Shown here piece by piece: positions 34,986-45,469 of a stretch of 64,000 nt of DNA. Below the pieces are notes generated by a model. The model was given only the letters and a program-made list of their open reading frames with translations. It made no database searches and was not told the DNA's origin. The DNA is from Methyloversatilis sp. GTDB lineage: Bacteria; Pseudomonadota; Gammaproteobacteria; Burkholderiales; Rhodocyclaceae. Position numbers and translations under genes: made by a program. The DNA lies in the NCBI RefSeq assembly GCF_030696805.1, contig NZ_JAUYRO010000092.1, positions 1 to 64,000 of the forward strand, written 5' to 3'. Every line of letters begins with the position of its first letter. Position 1 is the stretch's first letter.

Positions 34986-35143
34986 CGTCAGCGGTCGTCC
35001 GCATGGGCATCGCAACAGCGCGACGTCCTGACGCAAAATTGAAACAATCGGATGCGATGGTGCGAGGTTGTTCACCCGAATCGCAGCCGATGGCATGAGC
35101 CCACCCCGCTCAGGCGCATAACAACAATACCTGCATCCTTCAC

Positions 35144-37372
35144 ATGAGTACGCCACCGCCGTCGAGCACAGTCCCTGACGAATCAAAGCCGGTCGGACCC
35201 CGAAACTGGCGAAAGGAAATCGGCGCGGGCGTGACCGTTGCGGCCGGATCAATCCCGAACGAACTTAGCTACGGCCTGCTCGCCATGGCGCCTCTGGGTC
35301 TGGCGATGGAAGGACGCGGCATTCTCGCGGCCATGCTCGCGGGCATGCTGGGCACGCTGGTCGCCCTGTCACTGGGCAGCCGGGTCGGACAGATACACGG
35401 CGCACGACCGGCGCTGGCGCTCATCGTGTCGGCCCTGATCGGACATACGCTGATCAAGGCCAACTGGCTGCCCGGCATACCGCATCAGGACGGCGCACTC
35501 ATCCTGATGGGCCTGGCTCTCGCCGGCGCCGCCCTGCTGCAGCTGACGACCGCAGCCGCCGGCTGGGGTCGCTTCGTGCGCTACATCCCCTATCCGGTAC
35601 AGGCCGGGTTCTTCAACGGCGTCGCGCTGCTGATGCTGCTCGGCGGGCTGAAGCTGGTTTTCATGCAGGGCGGCACCTGGCACCTGTCATCCGGCCCGGC
35701 GCTGGTGGCGGCGGTCATCGTGCTGCCCGGCTTCGTGCTGCAGCAACGCTGGCCGGAGCGGCCTTTCCTGCCCGTGCTGCTGTGTGTCGGCGCATTGCTG
35801 CATCACGCACTGGCTTCACGCGGCATGGCGATGGGCCTGACACTGGGCACACTGGCCGACACCCGGCTCAGCTTCGACCACCTGCTGCACCTGCCCGATG
35901 CATTGGCGCTGCACGGCCCGGGCGACTGGCTTCGCGTGCTCGGTGGCTCATGCGTGGCCATCGCGCTGGTGTCGGCACTGGAAACCCTGTTTGCTGCCAA
36001 CCGGCTCGACACGCTGACTCACAGCCGGCACGACACCCGGCGCGAACTTGCTGCAATCGGTGGTGCCAATCTCGCCCTCGCCGCGGCCGGCGCCCTGCCG
36101 GCCGCGGGTGCCGTATCGCGCGCCAATGCGGCCTATTCGGCGGGCGGCCGGACGCGGGTTCCGGCGCTGTGCTACGCCCTGCTGATTGCATTGCTGTGGC
36201 TGTTCGGCCTCGACATGCTGGCCATGCTTCCACACTCGACCATCGGCGCCGGTCTGGTGCTGCTGTCCGCCGGCGTGGCCGATCGCTGGAGCGTTGATGC
36301 GGTACGTGACTGCCTGCGCGGCCGATCGCTGCCGGAACGGCGTCTGATGTCGAATCTGGCCGTCAGCGCCCTGGTCACGCTGGTGGCGGCGTTCGTCGGT
36401 CTGCTGGAGGCGGTGTCGGCCGGACTGGTGGGCGCCATGTTCCTCTTCGCACGCGATCACAGCAAAAGCATCGTGCGACGCGTCGCCGACGGTTCGGTCG
36501 CGTCCAGCCTGCAGGTCAGGCCGGCCTGGCAGCAGATCAGGCTGGCGTCGCAATCGACGCGCTACGCACTGGTCGAGCTTGAAGGATTGTTGTTTTTCGG
36601 CACTGCCGAGGAACTCGAAGAAGTCATCGAAACGCGCCTGGCGGACGCCCGCTTCATCGTGCTCGATTGTTCCCGCCTGATCGACATCGACCTGTCGGCC
36701 GCGCAGGTACTGTCGCGCATGGCGACGCGGCTGCGTATCCGTCACACACGGCTCGCACTGGCCGGCCTCGATCCGGCCGGTGCGCGGGCGACCTTTCTTG
36801 CCAGCAGCGGCCTGGCGCAGGGTCTGCCGCGCAAGCGATGGTTCGCCAACGCCGACGCAGCGCTCGAATGGGCGGAAAACCAGGTGCTGGACTCGGGTAT
36901 GGCAACCCGCCGACTCGACTCGGCCACGACGCTGCGTCATCTCGATCTGTGCGCCGGCATGAGCGCGGACCAGGCCGCCACGCTGGAGCGCCTGATGCGG
37001 CGCGGGCTTTACGTGCGCGGAGACGTGCTGTTCAACGCCGGCGACGCCAGCGATGCCATGTATGTGCTGCAGGCGGGCAGTGTCAGCATCCTGCGCGCCG
37101 GCGCCGCCGACGCGCCGCGGATACGCATCGCCTGCCTCAGCGCCGGTCTGGTGGTCGGGGAAATGGGCCTGATCGAAAATCAGCCGCGCACGGCAGATGC
37201 GATCGCCGACACGACGGTTGAATGTCTGGTGCTGGAACGCACCGCACTCGAACAGTTGCAGATACAGCATCCGCAGATTGCCAATCTGCTTTACGCCAAT
37301 CTGGCACGCACACTGGCGCAGCGGCTGCGCGACACGACGATACGGCTGCACGGCTACATGAGACCGCACTGA
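35144..37372 (+). CDS. SulP family transporter with STAS and C-terminal cyclic-nucleotide-binding domains
   Basis: N-terminal multi-TM SulP-like; STAS segment VELEGLLFFGTAEELEEVI...FIVLDCSRLIDIDLSAAQVLSRM; cNMP cassette GLVVGEMGLIENQPRTADAIA. Confidence 0.9.
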   Translation: MSTPPPSSTVPDESKPVGPRNWRKEIGAGVTVAAGSIPNELSYGLLAMAPLGLAMEGRGILAAMLAGMLGTLVALSLGSRVGQIHGARPALALIVSALIGHTLIKANWLPGIPHQDGALILMGLALAGAALLQLTTAAAGWGRFVRYIPYPVQAGFFNGVALLMLLGGLKLVFMQGGTWHLSSGPALVAAVIVLPGFVLQQRWPERPFLPVLLCVGALLHHALASRGMAMGLTLGTLADTRLSFDHLLHLPDALALHGPGDWLRVLGGSCVAIALVSALETLFAANRLDTLTHSRHDTRRELAAIGGANLALAAAGALPAAGAVSRANAAYSAGGRTRVPALCYALLIALLWLFGLDMLAMLPHSTIGAGLVLLSAGVADRWSVDAVRDCLRGRSLPERRLMSNLAVSALVTLVAAFVGLLEAVSAGLVGAMFLFARDHSKSIVRRVADGSVASSLQVRPAWQQIRLASQSTRYALVELEGLLFFGTAEELEEVIETRLADARFIVLDCSRLIDIDLSAAQVLSRMATRLRIRHTRLALAGLDPAGARATFLASSGLAQGLPRKRWFANADAALEWAENQVLDSGMATRRLDSATTLRHLDLCAGMSADQAATLERLMRRGLYVRGDVLFNAGDASDAMYVLQAGSVSILRAGAADAPRIRIACLSAGLVVGEMGLIENQPRTADAIADTTVECLVLERTALEQLQIQHPQIANLLYANLARTLAQRLRDTTIRLHGYMRPH

Positions 37373-37412
37373 GCGCCGACACGATGCGATGACGTTACAG
37401 CTGCGTCTGGCT

Positions 37413-37754
37413 CTAGCGTGCCGGAAACACCAGCAGCGCGTCACCGATGTCGAAGATGAGCACGATGTCGACCTCGGGGCGGACTGCTGCCGCCTGCAGC
37501 GTGTCGGACCAGTTGCGGAAGAAAACCGCCTTGTCGGGGGCGCAAGACCAGCTGCAAAGCGCCGCGTGCGCGCGATCGGGTGACCGGCACAGATAGTCGC
37601 CGGTACCGCTGTGCGTCAGCGCGAAGCCGAGGAAGCAGGCTTCGGCCGGCACATCGAGCAGGTGCTTGAGCTGCGCGACCCCCGAACCCTCAGCCGGACA
37701 GTCCGGGGCGGTCGCGGCGTCTGCGGCAATCGGTCTGGTTGCATACCTTTTCAT
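37413..37754 (-). CDS. Hypothetical protein (113 aa)
   Basis: ATG preceded by strong GGAGGAG ribosome-binding site; product family not recognised. Confidence 0.55.
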   Translation of the reverse strand: MKRYATRPIAADAATAPDCPAEGSGVAQLKHLLDVPAEACFLGFALTHSGTGDYLCRSPDRAHAALCSWSCAPDKAVFFRNWSDTLQAAAVRPEVDIVLIFDIGDALLVFPAR

Positions 37755-37822
37755 GTCGCTCCTCCATCAACCCGATCGTCATACTAGCAAGGGCCATCGG
37801 GAGGCGGAAGATGCCCGGGCAA

Positions 37823-38941
37823 TCAGAGGTCGCGCGTGACCGCCTGCCAGCGCAGGCGGCGGGCGTGCGCATGGCGGGCGCGCAGGCGCGGGTCGGATGC
37901 CACGATGCTCAGCGTTTCGCCGACCACCATGATGACGCCGAGCACCGGCAGCACCAGCAGCAGACCGGCCACACCGGCGACCGCACCGCCGACGAAAATC
38001 ATCAGCACGGTGATCAGCGGATGCATGCGCAGACTGCGGCCGATGGTCAGCGGCATGAAGATGAAGTCGTCGAGCAGGCGCACCAGGATGAACAGGCCGA
38101 TCGATGCGTAAGCGATCGACGGCGAACCGGGAAAATCGGTTGCAGCCACCATGACCACCAGCGCGCAGCCGATGACCGAGCCGACAAACGGAATCCACGC
38201 CAGCACCGCCGTGATGATGCCCAGCGTCAGGGGCGACGACAGTCCGATGACCCACAACCCGGCCGCCAGACAGACTGCATCGAGCACGGTGAGCTTGACC
38301 AGCCCCTGGAAGTAAGCGCGCGTCGTGCGGTCGACCTCGTACAGCAGATGCAGCGTGCGCTCGAAGTAGGCGTTGGGTACCGCGCGCGCCAGGAAGCGCT
38401 GGAAGCGGCGGCCATCACGCAGGAAGAAATAGGCGAGGAAAGGTGCGAGCAGCATGGACGGCAGCCAGGCGGCGACCGACATCATCAGCGATGGCAACCG
38501 GTTCTGGGCAAAGCCCTCGCCGGCCACCGCAATGTAGGACGACACGGCGTCGGCCACATGCGCATCGCGCATGAAACGGGACTGTTGCTCCAGCGCACGC
38601 AGTGTCTGGTCGAGCAGCAGCAGCCCCCCCTGCAGATAGCGCATGCCGGTTTCCTGCACGCCGACCGCCTGCGCGGCAAAACGCGGCAGCATGAACGCAA
38701 AGGCGCCGACCAGCAGCAGCGCGAACACGCCCACCGTGATGTTGGCAGCCGATTCCTGCGACAGGCCGGCGAACATCAGCCGCTGCATCGGATATGCGAG
38801 AAAGTAGTAGGCGATGAGCCCGAACAGGAAGGGCAGCACCAGCCACAGCACCTGCTGGAACAGATAGAGCGCCAGCGTGGTGGCCAGCAGGATGCCGCAC
38901 CAGGCAAGCGGCCCGGCGCCGGATGGTCGCAGCCGCCTCAT
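37823..38941 (-). CDS. AI-2E/PerM family transporter
   Basis: Eight-TM-like pattern; LGIITAVLAWIPFVGSVIGCALV and HPLITVLMIFVGGAVAGVAGLLLVLPVLGVI. Confidence 0.88.
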   Translation of the reverse strand: MRRLRPSGAGPLAWCGILLATTLALYLFQQVLWLVLPFLFGLIAYYFLAYPMQRLMFAGLSQESAANITVGVFALLLVGAFAFMLPRFAAQAVGVQETGMRYLQGGLLLLDQTLRALEQQSRFMRDAHVADAVSSYIAVAGEGFAQNRLPSLMMSVAAWLPSMLLAPFLAYFFLRDGRRFQRFLARAVPNAYFERTLHLLYEVDRTTRAYFQGLVKLTVLDAVCLAAGLWVIGLSSPLTLGIITAVLAWIPFVGSVIGCALVVMVAATDFPGSPSIAYASIGLFILVRLLDDFIFMPLTIGRSLRMHPLITVLMIFVGGAVAGVAGLLLVLPVLGVIMVVGETLSIVASDPRLRARHAHARRLRWQAVTRDL

Positions 38942-38951
38942 GCCAGCGCGC

Positions 38952-39461
38952 TCACAGATGACCGTCCTGCCGCTGCCCGGCATTGGCCTGGCGCAGCCGG
39001 CTGCCGAGATGACGCGCCAGCGACAGCGCAATCTTCGACGCGATCTTCGGGTGGGTTTCCAGCAGGTTCATGAAGTCGGCGCGGAAAAACACGACCAGCA
39101 TGCAGTCGGCCGTGGCGCGGGCCTGCGCTGCGCGGGGTGCCTGATCGAGCAGCGCCAGTTCGCCGAACACCTCGCCGGCGGCCAGAACCGCCAGACGCTG
39201 CTGGCGCCCGCCGTCATGACGCAGAATTTCGACTTCGCCGGACACGATGGCGTAGATCGCCTCGCCGTCATCACCTTCGTCGAACACCACCTCGCCCGCG
39301 AGGTAGTTGCGCTCGTGGCGCAGCGCCTGCACCACCGGCATTTCGCGCCGGCTCAAGGTCGAAAACAGCTTGATCTGGCGCAGCGGATGCGGCGCTTCGT
39401 GTGCATCATGGCGGCCAAACAAGCGCACGTCGGACTCCGTCGGGTGGGGCGTGGATATCAA
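38952..39461 (-). CDS. Stand-alone cyclic-nucleotide-binding domain protein (no HTH)
   Basis: AIYAIVSGEVEILRHDGG...LAAGEVFGELALLDQAPRAAQARATADC; 169 aa, no DNA-binding domain apparent. Confidence 0.88.
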   Translation of the reverse strand: MISTPHPTESDVRLFGRHDAHEAPHPLRQIKLFSTLSRREMPVVQALRHERNYLAGEVVFDEGDDGEAIYAIVSGEVEILRHDGGRQQRLAVLAAGEVFGELALLDQAPRAAQARATADCMLVVFFRADFMNLLETHPKIASKIALSLARHLGSRLRQANAGQRQDGHL

Positions 39462-39562
39462 CGCCGCAGCATACCGAGTTTTGTGCGCGCAAAAGTACGC
39501 CGGGTGCGGAATTCCCCCTATCCTTGCCGGTCTCAGGCACGGCCATAACGATAATTACAGAC

Positions 39563-41188
39563 ATGACATCCCGACTGCTGCACTGGATTGACCTCAACAT
39601 CCTGTCGCTCGGGCGCGACATGCGCCTCTCGTACCTGCCGCCGTTGATGGTCTACATGGCGGCCGGCATCCAGGGCCTGACCGGCATCGTCGGCACCTTC
39701 TTCGTCAAGGATTACCTCGGACTGTCGGCGGAGTTTCTTGCCGCATTGGGCTTCTGGGTCGGCATCCCGTGGGCGCTGAAAATTCCGATGGGCCATCTGG
39801 TCGATCTGGTATGGCGCTACAAGAGCCTGCTGATCTATCTGGGCGCCGGCATCATCGCCGCCAGCCTGCTGATCATGGCTGGACTGATCGCCGAACGCGA
39901 CGCGATGGCAGCCATCCTGCCGATCAACACCTGGTTCGTGCTGAGCGCGCTGTTGAGCCCGATCGGCTACGTGCTGCAGGACGCGGTGGCCGACGCGATG
40001 ACGGTCGAGGCGGTGCCGCATGTCGAGGAAGACGGCACGCCGGTCACGCCCGAACGCCTGAAGCTGATGCACACCACGATGCAGACCCTCGGCCGGGTCG
40101 CCATCATCGGCGGCAGCGTGCTGGTGGCACTGGTGAACCTCTATCTGTTTTCCGGCAGCGAAGCGCTGCCGGAAGCCGAAAAGGTGCTGCTGTATCGCGA
40201 CATCTATCTGATGGCGCTGGTCATTCCGGCGGTATCGGTGGCCGGCGTCGCCTTTGCGGCGTTGCTCAGGATGCGTCACATGCGGGCACACATGGCGCGC
40301 GGTCTGTCGCGCGCCGAAGCAGCCGCGCTGCTGCGCGATCCGGACGGAAACACCCGACCCAACTGGTGGATCATCGGCGGCAGCGCAGCCTTCGTGGCCT
40401 TCACGCTGACGATGGGGCTGTCGAACCTGAAATGGAACCAGGAAATCATCTTCGTCGGTTCGTTCGTCATCATCGCTTTCCTGATGGCGAAGCTCACCCG
40501 CGAACTGGACACGACGGCACGCAACACGCTGATCGGCACCGCGCTGGTCATCTTCATGTTCCGCGCGACGCCAGGCACCGGGCCCGGCGTTTCCTGGTGG
40601 TCGATCGACGTGCTGGGCTTCGACCAGGCCTTCTTTTCGGTGCTGTCGCTGATCGCCAGTTCGCTGACGCTGATCGGCATGTTCCTGTTCCGCCGCTTCA
40701 TGGCCGAGCGGTCCATCCTTTACGTCGTGGGCTTCCTGACCGCGGCCAGCTTCGTGCTGTCGATGCCCACGCTGGGCATGAGCATGGGCCTGCACGAGTG
40801 GACCGCCAGCGTGACAGGCGGTGTCGTCGACGCGCGCTTCATCGCGGTGATCGACACCGCGCTCGAATCGCCGCTGGGTCAGATTTCGATGATTCCAATG
40901 CTTGCCTGGATCGCCAATTCGGCACCGGCCCATCTGAAGGCGACCTTCTTCGCGGTGATGGCGTCCTTCACCAATCTGGCGCTGTCGGCCAGCCAGCTCG
41001 GCACCAAATATCTGAACCAGATCTTCACGCTGGCGCGCGAAGTGAAAGACCCGGCCACCGGTGCCGTGGTGACCGCCGCGAACTACAGCGATCTCACATC
41101 ACTGCTGCTCACCGTGGTCGCCATCGCCGTGCTGATGCCCGTCAGCGCCATCCTGATCGCCCGCGCCCTGCACCTGCGCAGCGCATAG
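39563..41188 (+). CDS. MFS transporter (possibly folate/biopterin-type)
   Basis: About 12 hydrophobic helices; LSAEFLAALGFWVGIPWALKIPMGHLVDL. Confidence 0.75.
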   Translation: MTSRLLHWIDLNILSLGRDMRLSYLPPLMVYMAAGIQGLTGIVGTFFVKDYLGLSAEFLAALGFWVGIPWALKIPMGHLVDLVWRYKSLLIYLGAGIIAASLLIMAGLIAERDAMAAILPINTWFVLSALLSPIGYVLQDAVADAMTVEAVPHVEEDGTPVTPERLKLMHTTMQTLGRVAIIGGSVLVALVNLYLFSGSEALPEAEKVLLYRDIYLMALVIPAVSVAGVAFAALLRMRHMRAHMARGLSRAEAAALLRDPDGNTRPNWWIIGGSAAFVAFTLTMGLSNLKWNQEIIFVGSFVIIAFLMAKLTRELDTTARNTLIGTALVIFMFRATPGTGPGVSWWSIDVLGFDQAFFSVLSLIASSLTLIGMFLFRRFMAERSILYVVGFLTAASFVLSMPTLGMSMGLHEWTASVTGGVVDARFIAVIDTALESPLGQISMIPMLAWIANSAPAHLKATFFAVMASFTNLALSASQLGTKYLNQIFTLAREVKDPATGAVVTAANYSDLTSLLLTVVAIAVLMPVSAILIARALHLRSA

Positions 41189-41240
41189 CGCGTTTCACCG
41201 GGTCTCGCGTCTGAGAGAGTTTCGGCGAACACCGCTGCCT

Positions 41241-41438
41241 TTCGTAGGAGCGGACCCCGTCCGCGATGCGCGCGCTGCTCATGCGCCATTACGTGTTCGG
41301 AGACCGGAATCGCCTGCGGGGGCGGCGCGGGGGTTTCGGCGAGCACCGCTCGCCGCCCGTGGAGCCGGTCGGCCATGCAGGGCCGACCGTGGGACGGCTC
41401 CTACGAACACTGCGACGCTGCTTGCCTTTCGTAGGAGC
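41241..41438. repeat. Compound REP/BIME-like element (TTCGTAGGAGC palindromes)
   Basis: TTCGTAGGAGC at 41241-41251 and 41428-41438, inverted GCTCCTACGAA at 41397-41407, plus hairpins GCGGAC-CCC-GTCCGC and GTCGGCC-N6-GGCCGAC (41368-41387). Confidence 0.8.
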
Positions 41439-41491
41439 GGACCCTGTTCGGGGATCAGGGATCACAGGGACAGACACCTGCCAAAAAACGC

Positions 41492-42634
41492 TCAACTGAC
41501 CGTCGCGGGCGCTCCGCCGGCGAAATCCACCCGGTGCGGCGACGCGAGGTATTCACGGGTGCGCATTTCGATCAGGCGGCTGACCGTGCGGGTGAATTCG
41601 TTGGCATTCGGGCCGTCGGTGTAAAGCAGATGCGCCTCGACTTCGGCCGACAGGATGAGCTTGACCCGGAAGTCATACAGCACGTCGACCAGCCAGGTGA
41701 AACGGCGCGCCTCGTTGGACTTTTCGCGACTCATCTTCGGCACATCGGACAGAACGACAGAGTGGAATCGCCGCGCCAGTTCGAGGTAGTCGTTCTGCGA
41801 GCGCGGGCCGCCGCAGATTTCCTGGAAGTCGAACCACACCGCGCCCAGCGAGCAGGCATGGGTCTTCAACGTGCGACCGAGAATGTCCAGCGTGCCGTCG
41901 GACGATGGCTCGCCGCACAGCTCGCGGAAATCCTCTTCCAGCCGACGGTCGGCGTCGGCGCCGTTGGGCACCATGTAGATGTCCATGCGTTCGAGCGATC
42001 GCAGCCGGTAATCGATGCCGGCATCGAGTTCGAACACCTCGAGCTTCTTCTTCAGCAGCTCGATCGTGGGCAGGAAGTTCTGCCGCTGGAGCCCGTTCGG
42101 GTACAGCCCGTCGGGCGGATAGTTGGACGTGGCGACCAGCACCACGCCACGCTCGAACAGTGCCTCGACCAGCCGGCCGAGCATCATCGCGTCGGCGATG
42201 TCGGATACGTGGAATTCGTCGAAACACAGCAGCCGGGCAGACTTCGCCAGATCGTCGGCCACCTTTGCCAACGGGTCGGCTTCCGACTTGTGCTGCTTCA
42301 GCGCCGCATGCACCTGCTGCATGAAGGCGTGGAAATGCACGCGTCTCTTGCGTCGATAGGGCACGGCATCGAAGAAACAATCCATCAGGAAACTCTTGCC
42401 GCGACCGACGCCGCCCCAGAAATAGACGCCACGCGGCGGTTGCGCGCGTGACAGCAGCTTGCGCAATTGGGTGCGGCGCGCCGCCTTGAAGCCGAGCAGT
42501 TCGGTGTAGAGCTGCTGCAGCCTCTCGGCGGCGGCGCGCTGTGACGCGTCAGCCTGATAGCCGTGCGTTTTGAGTGCCGCCTCGAAGGCGTCCATCATGC
42601 CCCATTCGGGCACCTGGAGTATTTCGTGCGACAT
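41492..42634 (-). CDS. zapE: AFG1-like ATPase, cell division protein ZapE
   Basis: RGVYFWGGVGRGKSFLMDCFFDAVP, RLLCFDEFHVSDIADAMMLGRLVEALFERGVVLVATSNYPPDGLY. Confidence 0.95.
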   Translation of the reverse strand: MSHEILQVPEWGMMDAFEAALKTHGYQADASQRAAAERLQQLYTELLGFKAARRTQLRKLLSRAQPPRGVYFWGGVGRGKSFLMDCFFDAVPYRRKRRVHFHAFMQQVHAALKQHKSEADPLAKVADDLAKSARLLCFDEFHVSDIADAMMLGRLVEALFERGVVLVATSNYPPDGLYPNGLQRQNFLPTIELLKKKLEVFELDAGIDYRLRSLERMDIYMVPNGADADRRLEEDFRELCGEPSSDGTLDILGRTLKTHACSLGAVWFDFQEICGGPRSQNDYLELARRFHSVVLSDVPKMSREKSNEARRFTWLVDVLYDFRVKLILSAEVEAHLLYTDGPNANEFTRTVSRLIEMRTREYLASPHRVDFAGGAPATVS

Positions 42635-42643
42635 CGCCCGGTG

Positions 42644-44080
42644 TCAGAAATGCAAAGGTCGCTTGTCGCAGGCCAGTGCCGCTTCGTGCATGACTTCCGA
42701 CAATGTTGGGTGGGCATGGCAGATGCGTGCGATGTCTTCCGAGCAGGCACCGAACTCCATCGCCACCACAGCTTCAGCGATCAGCTCTGACGCGTTGTTG
42801 CCGATCACGTGTACGCCGAGGATGCGATCGGTTTCGGCGCAGGCGTACATGCGCACGAAACCGGTGGTGTCACCCTGCCCCAGCGCGCGGCCATTCGCCG
42901 CAAACGGAATCTGGCCCGCCTTGAATTCGATGCCGGCCGCCTTGAGCTGCGCCTCGGTCTTGCCGACCCAGGCGATTTCCGGATGGGTGTAGATGACCCA
43001 GGGCACGGTGTCGTGATTGACGTGGCCCTTCTGGCCGGCGATGCATTCGGCCACCATCACGCCCTCTTCCATGCCCTTGTGCGCCAGCATCGGGCCCGGC
43101 ACGACGTCACCGACCGCCCATACGTTGGCAAGGTTGGTGCGGCACTGCTCATCGACCTCGATGAAACCGCGTTCGCTCACCTTCAGGCCCACCGCGTCAG
43201 CGTTGAGGCCATCGGTATTCGGGATGCGACCGACCGATACGATCAGGCGGTCGCACTCAAGCACCTTCTGCTCGTCCTTCAATTCGTACTCGACGCGCAC
43301 GCCGTCGGCCGTGCGTTCGACCTTGCCGATTTTCGCGCCGAGCTTGATGCCGAGCTTCTGCTTCGCGGTGAAGGTTTTCCAGGCTTCCTTGGTGATGGCC
43401 GCATCGGCTGCCGAAAGAAAGTCCGGTGCGGCTTCGAGGATGGTCACCTCAGCGCCGAGCCGCTTCCATACACTGCCCAGTTCCAGCCCGATCACGCCGG
43501 CGCCGATGACGCCCAGACGCTTCGGCGCACCGTCAAACGCCAGCGCGCCCTCGTTGTCGCAGATCACCTCGTTGTCGACCGGAATGTCCGGCAGATGGCG
43601 TGCACGCGAGCCGGTCGCCACGACGACGTGCTTCGCCATCACGTGTTCGGTCTCACCGTTGCGCGTCACGGCGATCTTCCATTTTTCATCCTCGCGGCCG
43701 GCGAAACTGCCCAGACCGCTCAGCAGCGTCACCTTGTTCTTCTTGAACAGGCCGCGGATGCCGCTGGTCAGTTGATCGACGATGTTGTTCTTGCGCTTCA
43801 TCATCACGCCGACGTCCATGCGCGGCGACTCGACCGAAATGCCGTGCATCACGAAGCTGTGGTTGGCCTGCTCGAACAGCTCCGACGACTGCAGCAGCGC
43901 CTTGGACGGAATGCAGCCCACGTTCAGGCAGGTACCGCCGAGCCGCACCTCGCCCTTGGGGTCGGCGTAACTGTTGTACTCGATACAGGCAGCATTCAGG
44001 CCCAGCTGGGCGGCGCGAATCGCTGCGACATATCCGCCGGGACCGGCACCGATCACGACGACATCAAATTCTTTGGACAT
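42644..44080 (-). CDS. lpdA: Dihydrolipoyl dehydrogenase
   Basis: [44 protein letters not shown]-terminal [16 protein letters not shown]-type motif. Confidence 0.97.
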   Translation of the reverse strand: MSKEFDVVVIGAGPGGYVAAIRAAQLGLNAACIEYNSYADPKGEVRLGGTCLNVGCIPSKALLQSSELFEQANHSFVMHGISVESPRMDVGVMMKRKNNIVDQLTSGIRGLFKKNKVTLLSGLGSFAGREDEKWKIAVTRNGETEHVMAKHVVVATGSRARHLPDIPVDNEVICDNEGALAFDGAPKRLGVIGAGVIGLELGSVWKRLGAEVTILEAAPDFLSAADAAITKEAWKTFTAKQKLGIKLGAKIGKVERTADGVRVEYELKDEQKVLECDRLIVSVGRIPNTDGLNADAVGLKVSERGFIEVDEQCRTNLANVWAVGDVVPGPMLAHKGMEEGVMVAECIAGQKGHVNHDTVPWVIYTHPEIAWVGKTEAQLKAAGIEFKAGQIPFAANGRALGQGDTTGFVRMYACAETDRILGVHVIGNNASELIAEAVVAMEFGACSEDIARICHAHPTLSEVMHEAALACDKRPLHF

Positions 44081-44110
44081 CTACATTTGCTCCGCAAAAA
44101 ACAGATCCTG

Positions 44111-44173
44111 GATTCAAGTATCAGGATGCAAGGGGAGGTCTCCACTTGCATCCTGCATCTTTAGCCTTGAATC
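44111..44173. repeat. Nested inverted repeat between odhB and lpdA
   Basis: GATTCAAG (44111-44118) pairs with CTTGAATC (44166-44173), enclosing CAGGATGCAAG (44122-44132) / CTTGCATCCTG (44145-44155), with inner GGAG/CTCC. Confidence 0.85.
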
Positions 44174-44177
44174 GGGT

Positions 44178-45440
44178 TCACACGTCAAACAGCAGGCGGG
44201 CCGGATCTTCCAGCGCTTCCTTCATCGTCACCAAGCCGAGCACCGCCTCGCGACCGTCGATGATGCGGTGGTCGTAGGACATGGCGAGATAGTTGATCGG
44301 GCGGATCACCACCTGGCCGTTTTCGGCCACCGGCCGGTCCTTGGTCGCATGCACGCCCAGGATGGCCGACTGCGGCGGGTTGATGATGGGCGTCGACAGC
44401 ATCGAGCCGAACACGCCGCCGTTGGAGATCGAGAACGTGCCGCCGGTCAGTTCTTCCATCGACAGCTTGCCGTCCTTGGCCTTCTGGCCGAATTCGGCGA
44501 TCTTCATTTCGATGTCGGCAAAGCTCATCTGGTCGGCGTCGCGCAGGATGGGCACGACCAGACCACGCGGGCTGCCGACGGCGATGCCGATATCGAAGAA
44601 GCCGTGATAGACGATGTCATTGCCGTCGATCGACGCGTTCAGCAGCGGGAACTTGCGCAGCGCCTGCAGCGCAGCCTTCACGAAGAACGACATGAAGCCA
44701 AGCTTGACGCCATGCGTCTTCTCGAACTTCTCGGCGTACTTCTTGCGCAGCTCCATGACCGGCTGCATGTTCACTTCGTTGAACGTGGTCAGGATGGCGT
44801 TCTGCGACTGCGACTGCAGCAGGCGCTCGGCGACGCGGGCGCGCAGGCGCGACATCGGCACGCGCTGCTGCGGCCGGTCGGCCAGCAGCTCTTCGAGCCG
44901 GACCGGAACCGGCGGCTGCGGCAGTGCCGCGGCAGCCGGTGCCGGCGCAGCAGCGGCGCGCGGCGCGGCGGGTGCCGGTGCGGCTGCGGGCACTGCCGCA
45001 CCGACGGCATCCGGCTTGGTGATGCGGCCACCGCGACCGGTGCCCTGCACATCACCGCCCGCCAGACCACGTTCGTCCATGATCTTGCGTGCGGCCGGGC
45101 TGGCCGGCGCCGACGAGGACGCGCTGGCGGTTGCCACCACGGCGGCGGCGGGAGCTGGCGCAGGCGCTGCCGCAGCAGCCGGTGCCACCGCAGCTGCCTT
45201 GCCTTCGGTGTCGATCTGCGCGATCAGCTCGCCGCTGGCAACGAGGGCGCCGTTCTGCTTGATGATGGCAACCAGTACGCCAGCGTCCGGCGCCGGGGTT
45301 TCCAGCACCACCTTGTCGGTTTCGATGTCGATCAGGTTTTCATCACGGGCGACCGCTTCGCCCACCTGTTTGTGCCAGCTGACCAGGGTGGCTTCGGCCA
45401 CCGATTCGGACAGCTGCGGAACCTTCACTTCGATAAGCAT
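44178..45440 (-). CDS. odhB: 2-oxoglutarate dehydrogenase E2, dihydrolipoyl succinyltransferase
   Basis: [30 protein letters not shown]...[13 protein letters not shown]; catalytic [13 protein letters not shown]. Confidence 0.97.
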   Translation of the reverse strand: MLIEVKVPQLSESVAEATLVSWHKQVGEAVARDENLIDIETDKVVLETPAPDAGVLVAIIKQNGALVASGELIAQIDTEGKAAAVAPAAAAAPAPAPAAAVVATASASSSAPASPAARKIMDERGLAGGDVQGTGRGGRITKPDAVGAAVPAAAPAPAAPRAAAAPAPAAAALPQPPVPVRLEELLADRPQQRVPMSRLRARVAERLLQSQSQNAILTTFNEVNMQPVMELRKKYAEKFEKTHGVKLGFMSFFVKAALQALRKFPLLNASIDGNDIVYHGFFDIGIAVGSPRGLVVPILRDADQMSFADIEMKIAEFGQKAKDGKLSMEELTGGTFSISNGGVFGSMLSTPIINPPQSAILGVHATKDRPVAENGQVVIRPINYLAMSYDHRIIDGREAVLGLVTMKEALEDPARLLFDV

Positions 45441-45469
45441 TTGATCCTGTCTCCCTGTCGGGGGCGTCT

